Assembly: GCA_021850325.1 (NCBI GenBank)
Contig: JAJZMF010000039.1
Span: forward strand, 1-44,255
From: Actinomycetes bacterium
GTDB taxonomy: Bacteria; Actinomycetota; Acidimicrobiia; Acidimicrobiales; Palsa-688
DNA: 44,255 bases
Direction of reading: 5' to 3'
This document shows, in pieces, positions 33,483 to 41,928 of this stretch. A program made the position numbers and the translations under genes. Every line of letters starts with the position of its first letter. Position 1 is the first letter of the stretch. The notes beneath the pieces are model-generated. The model was not told the DNA's origin. It ran no database searches and worked only from the letters and a program-made list of their open reading frames with translations.

Positions 33483-34508
33483 TCAGCCGGCCGGCCGAGC
33501 AGCCCGGGCCCGGAGGGCCCGAGCTCTCTCACTGGCGTTGCCGGCAACCGCTGCCGCGAACAACCTGGCCGTGCGTGGCAGCCCGTGCAGGAAGCTCGGG
33601 TCCCAGAACCCGCCGGCCCACTTGTCGAAGATCCCGTGCGACCCCCGGTCGGCGACGCGGTCGACGGGGTGACGGAGGTTGGCCGGGCGGTCGGGGTCGA
33701 TGGGCTGGTCGGTGAACTGGCTGTCCCACGCAGCCATGGCTGCATAGTGGTCACCGACACCCCGGAACAGCGAGTCGCAAGCCACCAGGACCTTGTTCCA
33801 GCTGCCGAGGACCTTCTCCCGGCGCCCGTCGAGTGCCACCTGCAGGATGGCGCGGGCCGCCGTTTCGGGCTGGTAGATGGGCGGGACCGGTTGGGGGTGC
33901 CGGTCGAAGGTGGTCTGGCACCATCCGAACTGCGGCGTGTTGACCGCTGGGAGGTGGACCATGGAGAGGTGGACCCCGCTCTGCTCGTGGAGCAGTTCGG
34001 CGCGGGTCGATTCGAAGAAGCCCCGGCAGGCGAACTTGGCCGAACAATAGGCCGACTGTAGCGGTATGCCGACGAAGGCCAGCGCAGAGCCGACGTTGAC
34101 GATGCTGCCCCGGTCCCTGGGCCTCATGTGCCTGAGGGCTGCCATGGTGCCCCAGACCTGGCCGAGGAAGGTGACCTCGACCGCCCGCTGGAAGTCGGCC
34201 GGGACGAGCTCCCAGGACGGCGCGAACACCGTCGTCATGGCGTTGTTGACCCACACGTCGACCTCGCCCAGGTCGTCCTCGACGCGCTGGGCGGCCCTGG
34301 CGACGGCCCCGGCGTCGGCCACGTCCACCTCCACCGCCAGTGCCGCCCCACCGAGTGCCTCCACCTCTTCCCTTGCTGCGCTCAGGCCTGCGTCGCCCCG
34401 CGCCAGGAGGGCGACATCAAAGCCGCTGCGGGCGAACGCCACCGCCGTGGCACGCCCTACCCCGCCCGAAGCCCCGGTGATGACAGCCTTCTTCCGCACC
34501 TGTCCCAT
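33483..34508 (-). CDS. Short-chain dehydrogenase/reductase with C-terminal extension
   Basis: The 341-residue protein has the cofactor motif TGASGGVG (11-18), NNAM near 88-91, the catalytic serine in VNVGSALAF (about 141) and the YxxxK pair Tyr154/Lys158 in YCSAK. A tail of about 100 residues after the Rossmann fold contains many prolines, tryptophan and arginine. The ATG has GGGAAGGGA nine bases upstream. It is the last gene of a six-gene operon with a TPP enzyme, GMC oxidoreductase and enolase-superfamily enzyme, so it probably reduces or oxidises an intermediate of that pathway. Substrate unknown. A weak GGCCGG-CTCAA-CCGGCC hairpin at 33405-33421 lies between it and leuD. Confidence 0.9.
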   Translation of the reverse strand: MGQVRKKAVITGASGGVGRATAVAFARSGFDVALLARGDAGLSAAREEVEALGGAALAVEVDVADAGAVARAAQRVEDDLGEVDVWVNNAMTTVFAPSWELVPADFQRAVEVTFLGQVWGTMAALRHMRPRDRGSIVNVGSALAFVGIPLQSAYCSAKFACRGFFESTRAELLHEQSGVHLSMVHLPAVNTPQFGWCQTTFDRHPQPVPPIYQPETAARAILQVALDGRREKVLGSWNKVLVACDSLFRGVGDHYAAMAAWDSQFTDQPIDPDRPANLRHPVDRVADRGSHGIFDKWAGGFWDPSFLHGLPRTARLFAAAVAGNASERARALRARAARPAG

Positions 34509-34547
34509 CAGCCGTTGTCCCTTCCCTTGAAGTCAGCCATTACCGGG

Positions 34548-35642
34548 TCACGCCACCCGCAGCTCTTCGGCGTCAGCAGCCTTGAAGCTCAAGCCGTGGC
34601 CCGGGGCGCCACCGGGGGCCAGGGCACCACCCGCTGGGACCAGGGCACCGTCGAAGTAACGGCCCTCGATCCGCTCGTGGTCCCAGAAGTACTCGACATG
34701 GCTCAGGTTGGCCACGCTGCCGGCCACGTGGGCGTGGAGGTTGGGGGCACAGTGCCCTGACACGTTGAGGTTGTGGGCGGCGGCGAGGTGAGCGACGGCC
34801 AGCCAGGCGGTGATGCCGCCGACCCGGGTGACGTCAACCTGTGCACAGTCGACGGCGTCATCGGCAACCAGGGCGGCAAAGTAGCTGGGGTGGTAGCCGT
34901 ACTCCCCGGCAGCAACGTCGCAGTCGACCATGTTGCGCACCTGGCGCAGCCCCGCATGGTCGTCGGAGCTGACAGGCTCCTCGAACCAGCTCACCCCGGC
35001 GTCACCGACCATCATGCGGGCGAGACGGACTGCCTGCTTGGCGGTGTAGGCACCGTTGGCGTCGACGAAGAGCTCGGCGTCATCGCCGATCACCCGTCGA
35101 GCGAGCCGTACCCGGGCCATGTCGCGGGCCGTGGCACGCCCCCAAGACTCACCGATCTTGATCTTGGCACGGGGTATCCCCAGTTCCCCGGTCCAGTGCT
35201 CGAGCTGACGAGCGGTCTGGCGGTCGTCGTAGGTCGTGAACCCACCGCTGCCGTACACCGGCACGTCGGCCCGGGCCCGGCCCAGCAAAGAGACCAGCGG
35301 TAGGCCGAGCAGGCGGGCCTTCAGGTCCCACAGGGCGATGTCCAGGGCCGAGATCGCGCTCGCCGCGATGCCGGGACGGCCGTCGTTACGCACTGCGCGG
35401 GCCATGGCCTCGTGCAGGGCTGGGACGTCCATGGGCTCCCGGTGGGCAACGCACCCGGCCAAGCGCTCCTTTATGACCGCGGCGGCAGCCGGGCTGGCGT
35501 AGCTGAACCCCATACCGGTCACGTCGGCCGCCGTCACTGTCGACACCACCAGCCCGGTGGCGTCCCAGGCCAGGGTGCCGTCGCCTTCCGGGCTGTCCGT
35601 AGGGACCCGGTAGGCAGCCGACGTCACTCGCTCGATCCTCAT
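34548..35642 (-). CDS. Mandelate racemase/muconate-lactonising family (enolase superfamily) enzyme
   Basis: The 364-residue protein has a capping domain and a TIM barrel. The base lysines are in AKIKIG, the metal ligands in LFVDANGAY, SWFEEPVSSDD and AAGEYGY, and the histidine in SGHCAPN. This pattern fits acid-sugar dehydratases or racemases. The exact sugar acid is not readable. It starts ten bases after the GMC gene stop, with GAGGTGG just upstream; the longer frame to 35711 is a shadow of the GMC gene. It would act on an acid made by the GMC/subunit-3 pair, an inference from operon order. Confidence 0.9.
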   Translation of the reverse strand: MRIERVTSAAYRVPTDSPEGDGTLAWDATGLVVSTVTAADVTGMGFSYASPAAAAVIKERLAGCVAHREPMDVPALHEAMARAVRNDGRPGIAASAISALDIALWDLKARLLGLPLVSLLGRARADVPVYGSGGFTTYDDRQTARQLEHWTGELGIPRAKIKIGESWGRATARDMARVRLARRVIGDDAELFVDANGAYTAKQAVRLARMMVGDAGVSWFEEPVSSDDHAGLRQVRNMVDCDVAAGEYGYHPSYFAALVADDAVDCAQVDVTRVGGITAWLAVAHLAAAHNLNVSGHCAPNLHAHVAGSVANLSHVEYFWDHERIEGRYFDGALVPAGGALAPGGAPGHGLSFKAADAEELRVA

Positions 35643-35652
35643 CTCGTCCACC

Positions 35653-37323
35653 TCAGTCCCGCCTCGAGAAGTCGGCGCCGGCCCGGCCGGCAGCCACGAG
35701 GTGGTCGGCACAACGGGCTACCAGGGCCATGATGGTCAGCGCCGGGTTGGCCGAGCCCTGGGTCGGCAGCACGCTGCCGTCGGTCACGAGCAGGTTGGGG
35801 ACGGCGAAGCTGCGCAGGTCGGGCCCGACGACACCGTCCTGCTCGGTCCTGGACATGCGGCACCCGCCGACCAGGTGCGCGTAGCGCTTTATGGTCATAA
35901 CCTCGCACGCCCCGGCTGCCGTGAGGATCTGCTCCATCTTCTCCTGGGCCGCAGTCATGAGCATGCGGTCGTTATCGCACTGGGTGTAGGTAAAGCGCGC
36001 CACAGGCAACCCGAACCGGTCGGTGTGCTCAGCAAGGTCCACGGCATTGTCGTAGAGGGGCAGGAACTCGCACAGGGAACCGAGAGTGGCCCAGTGCACG
36101 TAGTCCCGCATGTACTCGCGCAGGACCTCCCCCCAGTGGCCCTGGGCGCTGACGTGCTCGGCGTGGGTGATCGGCAGGGGCGACACGTTCTGGACAGAGA
36201 AGCCACGCCGGTAGGGCTTGCCAGGGTCGGTCTCATAGAAGTCCTCGCTGGACACCTCGGGGGGCGGCCCTTTGTACATCCGGATCTCCTCGTCGAAGCG
36301 GCCGGAAGTCTGCGCCGCGCCCTGCACCATGAGGTAGTGGCCCACCTGCCCATGGTTGTTGAGGAGGCCGTTGGGGTAGCGGCGCTGGGCGGACAGCAGC
36401 AGGAGGCGGGGGGTCTCGATGGAGTAACCGGCCACCGCCACCATACGGGCCCGTTGGAAGTGCTCCACCCCACCCCGGAAGTACCGGGCACCGCAGGCAC
36501 GCCCCATCTCGTCGAGGACGAGGCCACTGACCGTGCAGTTGGCCCGGACCTCCGCCCCGTGGGCCAGGGCGTCGGGGATGTGGGTGACCAGCGGCGAGGC
36601 CTTGGCGTTGACCTTGCACCCCTGGAGGCAGAACCCCCGGTAGATGCAGTGGTCACGACGGCCGAACCGTCCGTTGGGGATGGCCACCGGGCCCACCCGG
36701 GCCCTGGTACCCGTGGCTGCCGCACCCCTGAGGAAGATCTCCCCGTTGCCGCTCACAGGGTGGGCGTGATGGGGGTAGGTGTGCGGGTCGCCCCACGGCC
36801 AGTCCTGGCCGGCAACCGGGAGCTCGGCCTCGAGCTGCTCGTAGTAGGGCTTCAGGTCGGAGTAACTGATGGGCCAGTCGGCGCCGACGCCGTCGGCGCT
36901 GTAGGTGCGGAAGTCGGAGGGGTGAAAGCGGGGGACGTACCCGGCAAAGTGCACCATGGAGCCACCCACGCCCCGGCCCGAGTTGTTCGAGCCCAGCGGC
37001 ACCGGGTCCTCACCTGCGAGCACCCGGGGATCGGTCCAGTACAGGCGGTGCGAGCCCAGCTCGTCGCTCACCCAGTCCCGGTCCGGGTCCCAGAACGGGC
37101 CGGCGTCCAGTGCCGCCACCTTCCACCCGGCACGGGCCAGGCGCTGCAGGAGCACCGAGCCACCCGCTCCGCAGCCGACTATCAACATGTCCAGTTCCTC
37201 GCTGTCGGCGAAGCGGCGCATTCCCGCTCGCGCCTGGTGGTCGGCCCGGTCCTGGCCCGCAGGGACCAGCCACGCCGAGGCGTTGCGGTCCCGTACGTCC
37301 CGGTCGGTGAGCTGGAGCCTCAT
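35653..37323 (-). CDS. GMC-family FAD oxidoreductase (gluconate-2-dehydrogenase large-subunit type)
   Basis: The 556-residue flavoprotein has a Rossmann motif MLIVGCGAGGSVLLQRLARAGW at about 46-67, a GGSMVHFAGYVPRF segment, a Cys-rich CIYRGFCLQGC loop, and a C-terminal HLVGGCRM and SANPALTIMALVARCADHL typical of GMC enzymes. The ATG at 37323 overlaps the subunit-3 gene stop (ATGA). It should oxidise a sugar or sugar-acid alcohol with FAD, the partner subunit aiding electron transfer or membrane targeting. No signal peptide is visible at the N terminus, unlike the periplasmic gluconate enzymes. It sits in the middle of the packed operon. Confidence 0.9.
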   Translation of the reverse strand: MRLQLTDRDVRDRNASAWLVPAGQDRADHQARAGMRRFADSEELDMLIVGCGAGGSVLLQRLARAGWKVAALDAGPFWDPDRDWVSDELGSHRLYWTDPRVLAGEDPVPLGSNNSGRGVGGSMVHFAGYVPRFHPSDFRTYSADGVGADWPISYSDLKPYYEQLEAELPVAGQDWPWGDPHTYPHHAHPVSGNGEIFLRGAAATGTRARVGPVAIPNGRFGRRDHCIYRGFCLQGCKVNAKASPLVTHIPDALAHGAEVRANCTVSGLVLDEMGRACGARYFRGGVEHFQRARMVAVAGYSIETPRLLLLSAQRRYPNGLLNNHGQVGHYLMVQGAAQTSGRFDEEIRMYKGPPPEVSSEDFYETDPGKPYRRGFSVQNVSPLPITHAEHVSAQGHWGEVLREYMRDYVHWATLGSLCEFLPLYDNAVDLAEHTDRFGLPVARFTYTQCDNDRMLMTAAQEKMEQILTAAGACEVMTIKRYAHLVGGCRMSRTEQDGVVGPDLRSFAVPNLLVTDGSVLPTQGSANPALTIMALVARCADHLVAAGRAGADFSRRD

Positions 37324-38051
37324 GCCTTCGGCCTCTCCTGTGGCAGCCCGGCCCTCCGGCGTCCGGGTGGCCCGGCGAGCGCACGGTGGGAACGACGGGC
37401 CTGCTCGGCGCGCTCCCCCCACTCCACCGGGTCGCCGCCGACCCCGTCCGGGACCTCCCATCGCTCGCGCGCCCCGACCCCGAGGTTCTTGTAACCACGC
37501 GGGTAGGCGGGGCCGCCGAAGCCGATCTCGTTCCACGCCCAGGGATGGGAGTAGAACGCAGCGCAGGCGTAACGGGACCACAGAGACCACACGTGCCCGG
37601 CATTGAAGCCATGCCATACCTCGGCCTCGGTCAGGGCCTGGAGCAGGCCTGCCTGGTCGGCCCGGTCCAGGGCGTGGAACGCCGCTCCGTGCTCCTGCTG
37701 GGCTTCGTCGTCGAGAGCCGCAAGCGATGCCCGCCAGGCGTCGGCGTCCTCGGGCATGTCCTCGTAGTACCAGCCGTCGGTCATGCCCAGTGCCAGGCGC
37801 TGGTCGACCAGCTCCAGTACCGGGACCCTGGGCTCGTCCTCCTGGGCCAGCAGCCGGTCGAAGAGGGCGCCGGCCGTAGCCTGCTCAGCGGGCGTGAAGA
37901 AGCTGTACTCCGGTGGCGGGGACAGGCGCGCCAGGACGACCCCGGCAGTGACGTCGTCCCAGCGGTCGACCTCCGACAGGACATCGAAGCCGGTGAACCG
38001 CCCACGGCCACCGGGGGTGACCGCCCGGCTCGACGGCGGGACAAAAGGCAT
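37320..38051 (-). CDS. Gluconate 2-dehydrogenase subunit 3-like protein
   Basis: The 243-residue protein has the subunit-3 pattern FFTPAEQATAGALFDRLL, then many acidic residues and a conserved HPWAWNEIGFGGPAYPRGY near the C terminus. Such proteins accompany GMC oxidoreductases. The usual Tat signal is missing, so it may act in the cytoplasm or rely on the co-encoded membrane protein. GGAAGGTGG lies upstream of the ATG. Its stop overlaps the GMC start, and the 152-residue membrane protein gene ends three bases before it. Confidence 0.85.
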   Translation of the reverse strand: MPFVPPSSRAVTPGGRGRFTGFDVLSEVDRWDDVTAGVVLARLSPPPEYSFFTPAEQATAGALFDRLLAQEDEPRVPVLELVDQRLALGMTDGWYYEDMPEDADAWRASLAALDDEAQQEHGAAFHALDRADQAGLLQALTEAEVWHGFNAGHVWSLWSRYACAAFYSHPWAWNEIGFGGPAYPRGYKNLGVGARERWEVPDGVGGDPVEWGERAEQARRSHRALAGPPGRRRAGLPQERPKA

Positions 38052-38054
38052 CAG

Positions 38055-38513
38055 CTAGCCACCTTCCCCTTCGCGGCGCAATAGCGCCGACAGGAGGCCC
38101 ATGCCGCCGACCAGGCCAGCCAAGAGGGGGGCGAACACCGGTGGGCCCATCTCGATGTTGTACGCCAGGTTCGCCCTACCACCCGGCTTGTGCAGGGCAC
38201 CACGCCAGTGGAGGAACGTACCTTGGACGCTGTTGGCCACGACAACTGCCGACGCGAGCGGGAGCACGGTCCGGGCCGCCCGGCTGCTGAACACGGCAGC
38301 CACCCCCGCCGGGACGACTGCCGGTACGGTGACCAGCGGCCACCACATCATCTTGTTCCCGAAGCTGGCCCCGTCGTGCTCGATGAAGATCTCGGCTGCC
38401 GTCACGGCCGCACCCGCTGCGGCCAGGCCGGCCAGGGCACGCTGGAAGCGGCCGGTCCTGACCTCGCCCACCGCCCTGGCCACCCAGTGGGCCTTCCCGG
38501 GCCCTCCGCTCAC
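38055..38513 (-). CDS. Small four-helix membrane protein of the TPP-GMC operon
   Basis: The 152-residue protein starts at a GTG overlapping the TPP-enzyme stop as GTGA (38513-38510), so its start is certain. Helices lie around ALAGLAAAGAAVTAAEIF, WPLVTVPAVVPAGVAAVF, VLPLASAVVVANSVQG and VFAPLLAGLVGGMGLLSALL. IEHDGASFGNKMMWWP and FLHWRGALHKPGG are recognisable loops. I know of no function. It may anchor or feed electrons to the GMC/subunit-3 pair. The larger frame seen upstream of 38513 is a shadow of the TPP gene. Confidence 0.8.
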   Translation of the reverse strand: MSGGPGKAHWVARAVGEVRTGRFQRALAGLAAAGAAVTAAEIFIEHDGASFGNKMMWWPLVTVPAVVPAGVAAVFSSRAARTVLPLASAVVVANSVQGTFLHWRGALHKPGGRANLAYNIEMGPPVFAPLLAGLVGGMGLLSALLRREGEGG

Positions 38514-40318
38514 CTGTCGGCGTCCTTGCGGCCGGGCAGGAACTCCTGCACCTTCTGCCTGATACCGGTGCGCAGCACTCCCCCAGCGTCCTCGTCGCCA
38601 CCCAGGACCGCCTTGGCGGTCGACTTCACCTGTGACCAATCGGCGTGAGGTGGGATCGGCGGTACGTCGGGGTCGCAGTGCACGTCGAGCACCATGGGAC
38701 GGCCGGCACTGAGGGCCCTGTCCCAGGCCGGGCCGATCTCGTCCGGGTCGTCCACCTCGAGCGCGCCGAGCCCGAAGGTACGTGCCACCTCGGCGTACGA
38801 GATGTCGGGGATGGTCTGGGACTCGACGAACTTCGGGGAACCGGCCATGGCCCGCATCTCCCATGTCACCTGGTTGAGGTCGTTGTTGTGGACCACGGCC
38901 ACCACCAGCCGCGGGTCGGGCCACTCCTGCCAGTAGCGGGCGACCGTGATCAGCTCGGCCATCCCGTTCATCTGCATCGCGCCATCGCCGACAATGGCCA
39001 CGGCTGGGCGGTCCGGGTGGGCGAACTTGGCGCCGATGGCGTAGGGGACGCCAGGGCCCATGGTGGCCAGGTTCCCCGACAGCGACCCCCGCATCCCGCC
39101 CCGCATGTCGAACAGGCGGGCGTACCAGTTGGCCGCCGACCCCGAGTCGGATGAGACCATGACGTCGGCTGGCACACGTGAGCTCAGCTCCCAGACCAGG
39201 CGCATGGGGTTGACGGTGCGGGGCCGACCGCTGGCGGTCATGGCCTGTCGCTCCATGGTGTTGCGCCAGTGGACCACCGACGCTTCCACCGAGCTGCGCC
39301 AAGAGCGGTCGCTCTTGGGCTCGAGCAGTGGGAGCAGCGCCCTCAGAGCAGCCTTTGCGTCGGCTACCAGGTTAACCTCGTAGGGGTAGCGCATCCCTAT
39401 CTGCTTGGCGTCGAGGTCGATCTGGACCGCCCTTGCCTGGCCGAACTCGGGCATGAACTGGGTATAGGGGAAGCTCGACCCGACAGTGAGCAGCGTGTCG
39501 CAGTCGCGCATCATCTCATAGGACGGACGGGTGCCCAGCAACCCGATGGAGCCGGTGCCGAAAGGCAGGTCGTCGGGTAGCACGTCCTTACCGAGCAGGG
39601 CTTTGGCCACCCCCGCGCCAAGCACCTCCGCCACCTGCACGACCTCCTCGGCCGCGCCCCGGGCACCCTGGCCCACCAGGACCGCCACCTTGGACCCGGC
39701 GTTCAGGATCTCCGCCGCCTGCCGGAGCGCCTGCTCGTCGGGCGCCGCCATCGGCCAGGCGACACCGAGGCTGGAGGGCACCATCTTGAACGCGTGCGCC
39801 GGCGGCGAGTAATCGACCTCCTGAAGGTCGGACGGGATGATGACACACGTGGGGGCGCTCTCGGACAGCGCTACACGGAACGCCCGGTCGATGAGGTTGG
39901 GGAACTGCTCGGGGACCATTGCCGTCTGGACGAAGTGGTGGCAGACGTCCTTGAACAGGCTCTGCAGGTCCAGCTCCTGCTGGTAGGAACCACCCAGGGC
40001 CGAGCGGCTCGTCTGGCCCACCACGGCCACCACCGGCACATGGTCCAAAGCCGCGTCGTACAACCCGTTCAGCAGGTGGACGGCTCCCGGGCCGGACGTC
40101 GCCGTGCACACCCCCGGCCGACCGGAGAACTTGGCATAGCCGACCGCCTCGAAGGCCGCCATCTCCTCGTGGCGGGCCTGCACGAACTTCGGCTTGTTCT
40201 CTGCCCTCCCCCACGCCGCCAGGAGCCCGTTGATGCCGTCACCGGCGTAGCCGAAGACCTCCTCGGCACCCCAGTCCCGCAACCGCCTCAGCACCACGTC
40301 CGCGACCGTTCCACCCAC
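38510..40318 (-). CDS. Thiamine pyrophosphate-dependent enzyme (pyruvate-oxidase/acetolactate-synthase family)
   Basis: The 602-residue protein has the three-domain TPP plan. The N-terminal domain has GYAGDGINGLLAAW and the TPP-activating glutamate in ARHEEMAAFEAVGYA. A central domain has KVAVLVGQGARGA and VQIDLDAKQIGMRYPYE. The C-terminal TPP motif is GDGAMQMNGMAEL...NNDLNQVTWE. It resembles PoxB-like pyruvate oxidases. The GTG at 40318 has GAGGAGG nine bases upstream; the ATG frame to 40351 is unlikely. It is the first gene of the operon with the membrane protein, GMC pair, enolase-superfamily enzyme and SDR. It probably acts on a 2-keto acid made by the pathway; this is inferred. Confidence 0.93.
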   Translation of the reverse strand: MGGTVADVVLRRLRDWGAEEVFGYAGDGINGLLAAWGRAENKPKFVQARHEEMAAFEAVGYAKFSGRPGVCTATSGPGAVHLLNGLYDAALDHVPVVAVVGQTSRSALGGSYQQELDLQSLFKDVCHHFVQTAMVPEQFPNLIDRAFRVALSESAPTCVIIPSDLQEVDYSPPAHAFKMVPSSLGVAWPMAAPDEQALRQAAEILNAGSKVAVLVGQGARGAAEEVVQVAEVLGAGVAKALLGKDVLPDDLPFGTGSIGLLGTRPSYEMMRDCDTLLTVGSSFPYTQFMPEFGQARAVQIDLDAKQIGMRYPYEVNLVADAKAALRALLPLLEPKSDRSWRSSVEASVVHWRNTMERQAMTASGRPRTVNPMRLVWELSSRVPADVMVSSDSGSAANWYARLFDMRGGMRGSLSGNLATMGPGVPYAIGAKFAHPDRPAVAIVGDGAMQMNGMAELITVARYWQEWPDPRLVVAVVHNNDLNQVTWEMRAMAGSPKFVESQTIPDISYAEVARTFGLGALEVDDPDEIGPAWDRALSAGRPMVLDVHCDPDVPPIPPHADWSQVKSTAKAVLGGDEDAGGVLRTGIRQKVQEFLPGRKDADR

Positions 40319-40728
40319 GCAAACCGACCTCCTCGCCGTTCGGACCGCCACTGCCCTTCGTACCCACTTGTACCCAGAACATGTGGCAAGCCCCCCAGCG
40401 GCTGTCGGCCTGGTGGCTGACGGCGCTACGGCGGCAACGCTGCCGGCGCTCGGCGCGGACGCTCAGACAGATGAGGCCTGAGAGTGCCGGGCACCCGGCG
40501 CCCACTGGTCACGGCACCTTCGGGTCGCCCGTCGGGCCTGGTTGACCAACTGCAGCCACGCGGGCCCCAGGCAGGTACGGCGGTCGTCGGGACGCGGAGA
40601 GGCGGGTGACCAGGCCGTACCACGGCGAACAGGTCGGTCTGCGACCTGGGTACGGGCCGACCGACGAGCCTCGCTGGGGCCGGCGCACTACGCGTGGGAG
40701 GTGCAGCTTGGCCCCTGCCGCGCTCGTG
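40319..40728. other. Upstream region of the TPP operon, no gene seen
   Basis: The 410 bases have no believable coding frame. On the minus strand, GGGTAC occurs twice as a direct repeat ten bases apart (40360-40375, plus strand GTACCC), about 45 bases upstream of the TPP start. The rest is GC-rich with nothing recognised. Confidence 0.45.
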
Positions 40729-41292
40729 CTATGCGAAGCGGGAGCTGTCCGCCGGGTAGCGCTCGGCGCTGAGACCGACCGGGCTCGAGGGCGGAGCGCC
40801 CACCGGTGCCAGCCTTACCAGGGCGTTGTAGGTGACGAGGGCGATGGCGACGTGCATGACCATGAGCACCAGGACAGCGTGAAGGGGGTCACCCCTGTAG
40901 AGCAGGGCCAGGTCGGGCAGGAGCAGGACTGCGGACACGGCCCAGGCCAAGCGCAGGAAGATCCAGCGGGGGGCTGAACTGAAGCGGGTGACCACAGGCC
41001 AGCCGGCCGAGGCTATCAGTACACCGATGATCGTCAGCGCTGCGTAGTCGGAGAAGCGGAAGTGGACATAGCCCTTGGTAGAAGGGAACACCGCGGTGCC
41101 GATGACCACCAGGATGGCGTCTACCACCAGCGAACCGACGACCGAGGCCACTGTGGCACCGACCAGGCGCGCACGCGTGGGCTGGGCGTGCGGCGGGCTC
41201 AGGTGGAAGCGGCCGTACTCCAGCAGGCGGCGGGACGGGGCAAAGCCCATGGCCGTCTGCACGAGAGGGTTTTCGTCGGTCAATGGCTTCAT
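40729..41292 (-). CDS. Four-helix membrane protein, DUF6069-like
   Basis: The 187-residue protein has an N-terminal cytosolic part of about 45 residues, then four helices: TVASVVGSLVVDAILVVIGTAVF, YAALTIIGVLIASAGWPVV, LAWAVSAVLLLPDLALL and VLVLMVMHVAIALVTYNALVRL. The pattern is seen in DUF6069 proteins of actinobacteria. The ATG at 41292 has GGAGG nine bases upstream. Function is unknown. It lies between the TPP operon promoter and a CsoR-type operator, with no obvious operon partner. Confidence 0.75.
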   Translation of the reverse strand: MKPLTDENPLVQTAMGFAPSRRLLEYGRFHLSPPHAQPTRARLVGATVASVVGSLVVDAILVVIGTAVFPSTKGYVHFRFSDYAALTIIGVLIASAGWPVVTRFSSAPRWIFLRLAWAVSAVLLLPDLALLYRGDPLHAVLVLMVMHVAIALVTYNALVRLAPVGAPPSSPVGLSAERYPADSSRFA

Positions 41293-41643
41293 GTGCACTT
41301 GCCTCCGTGAGCTATGGCCGGTGCCCGCCGCGCTTGGGCCTCCGGGCGGCACAGGAACGCGCTCTTCCTGTAAAGGGGAACTGGCTGGTCCCAGTGTGGG
41401 TGGCCCACCTGAAGGGACTATGAAAGCGGCAACGCTCCCGTTCCGGTTGGTCCGGCATGCGCCCTTTGCGCCTGCAACCGGGTCGGGGCGTGGGCGTGGC
41501 GCGGCCGCTCCGTCACGCGGTGCGGCCGGGTAGGGCCTTTGGTCACTTCCGTCCGTCCCGGGAAGGTGGCACCCCGCCCTGTTGTTGCCATGTATACCCC
41601 CCGAGGTACCAAGGCCTCGGGGACGTCATCCGGAGGTCCCACA
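41293..41643. other. Divergent promoter region with CsoR-type site; no gene
   Basis: The 351 bases between the DUF6069-like gene and the DUF2892 gene hold no believable coding frame. The operator at 41595-41608 and a GGAGG ribosome binding site lie at the right edge. Confidence 0.5.
41595..41608. promoter_or_regulatory. CsoR/CstR-type operator (site 3)
   Basis: TACCC-CCCG-AGGTA shares the TACCC-N4-GGGTA spacing of sites 1 and 2, with one change in the right half. It lies 35 bases before the DUF2892 gene. Confidence 0.6.
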
Positions 41644-41856
41644 GTGCCTGTCGTCCGTTTCATGGAGAGCACCGCCGGGCGGCTCGCCCGGGTAGTAGCC
41701 GGCCTGGTCATGGTCGGTGTAGGCGTCTGGCTCGGCGGCCCGTTCTGGGCCCTGGCCGCAGTGGGGCTCGTCCCCCTGGCTGCCGGCGCGCTGAACGTCT
41801 GCCTCATCGCCCCTCTGTTCAAGGCACCCCTGCGTCACAAGGGCAGTGCCGCCTGA
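41644..41856 (+). CDS. DUF2892-family small membrane protein (YgaP transmembrane type)
   Basis: The 70-residue protein has two helices separated by a short turn: VVAGLVMVGVGVWLGGPFWALAAVGLVPLAAG, then LNVCLIAPLF. This is the transmembrane hairpin found in DUF2892 proteins and in the membrane part of YgaP rhodanese. The start is a GTG at 41644 with GGAGG seven bases upstream; earlier ATG frames would cross the operator. DUF2892 proteins often travel with rhodaneses, and site 3 upstream links it to the rhodanese-fused reductase at 28779-30428. One cysteine lies in the second helix. Confidence 0.8.
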   Translation: MPVVRFMESTAGRLARVVAGLVMVGVGVWLGGPFWALAAVGLVPLAAGALNVCLIAPLFKAPLRHKGSAA

Positions 41857-41928
41857 GAGCTCCAGGCCCGCCAACCGCTCGGGCGCAGGAGCGGGCCGGG
41901 GGGACGCCGCGCGTCCCCGGCCCGGTCG

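Noticed and set aside
38514-39302. Minus-strand frame upstream of the small membrane protein, giving an apparent 415-residue protein
   Set aside because: The part above 38513 is a shadow of the TPP enzyme; the GTG overlapping the TPP stop is the real start.
40360-40375. Direct repeat of GTACCC as a fourth CsoR-type operator
   Set aside because: The half-sites are in direct, not inverted, orientation and the right arm GGGTA is missing.
41385-41560. Half-sites resembling a DosR/DevR box (GGGACT..., GGGCCTTTGGTCAC)
   Set aside because: No complete inverted repeat of the GGGAC-N-GTCCC type is present; the match is too loose to call.
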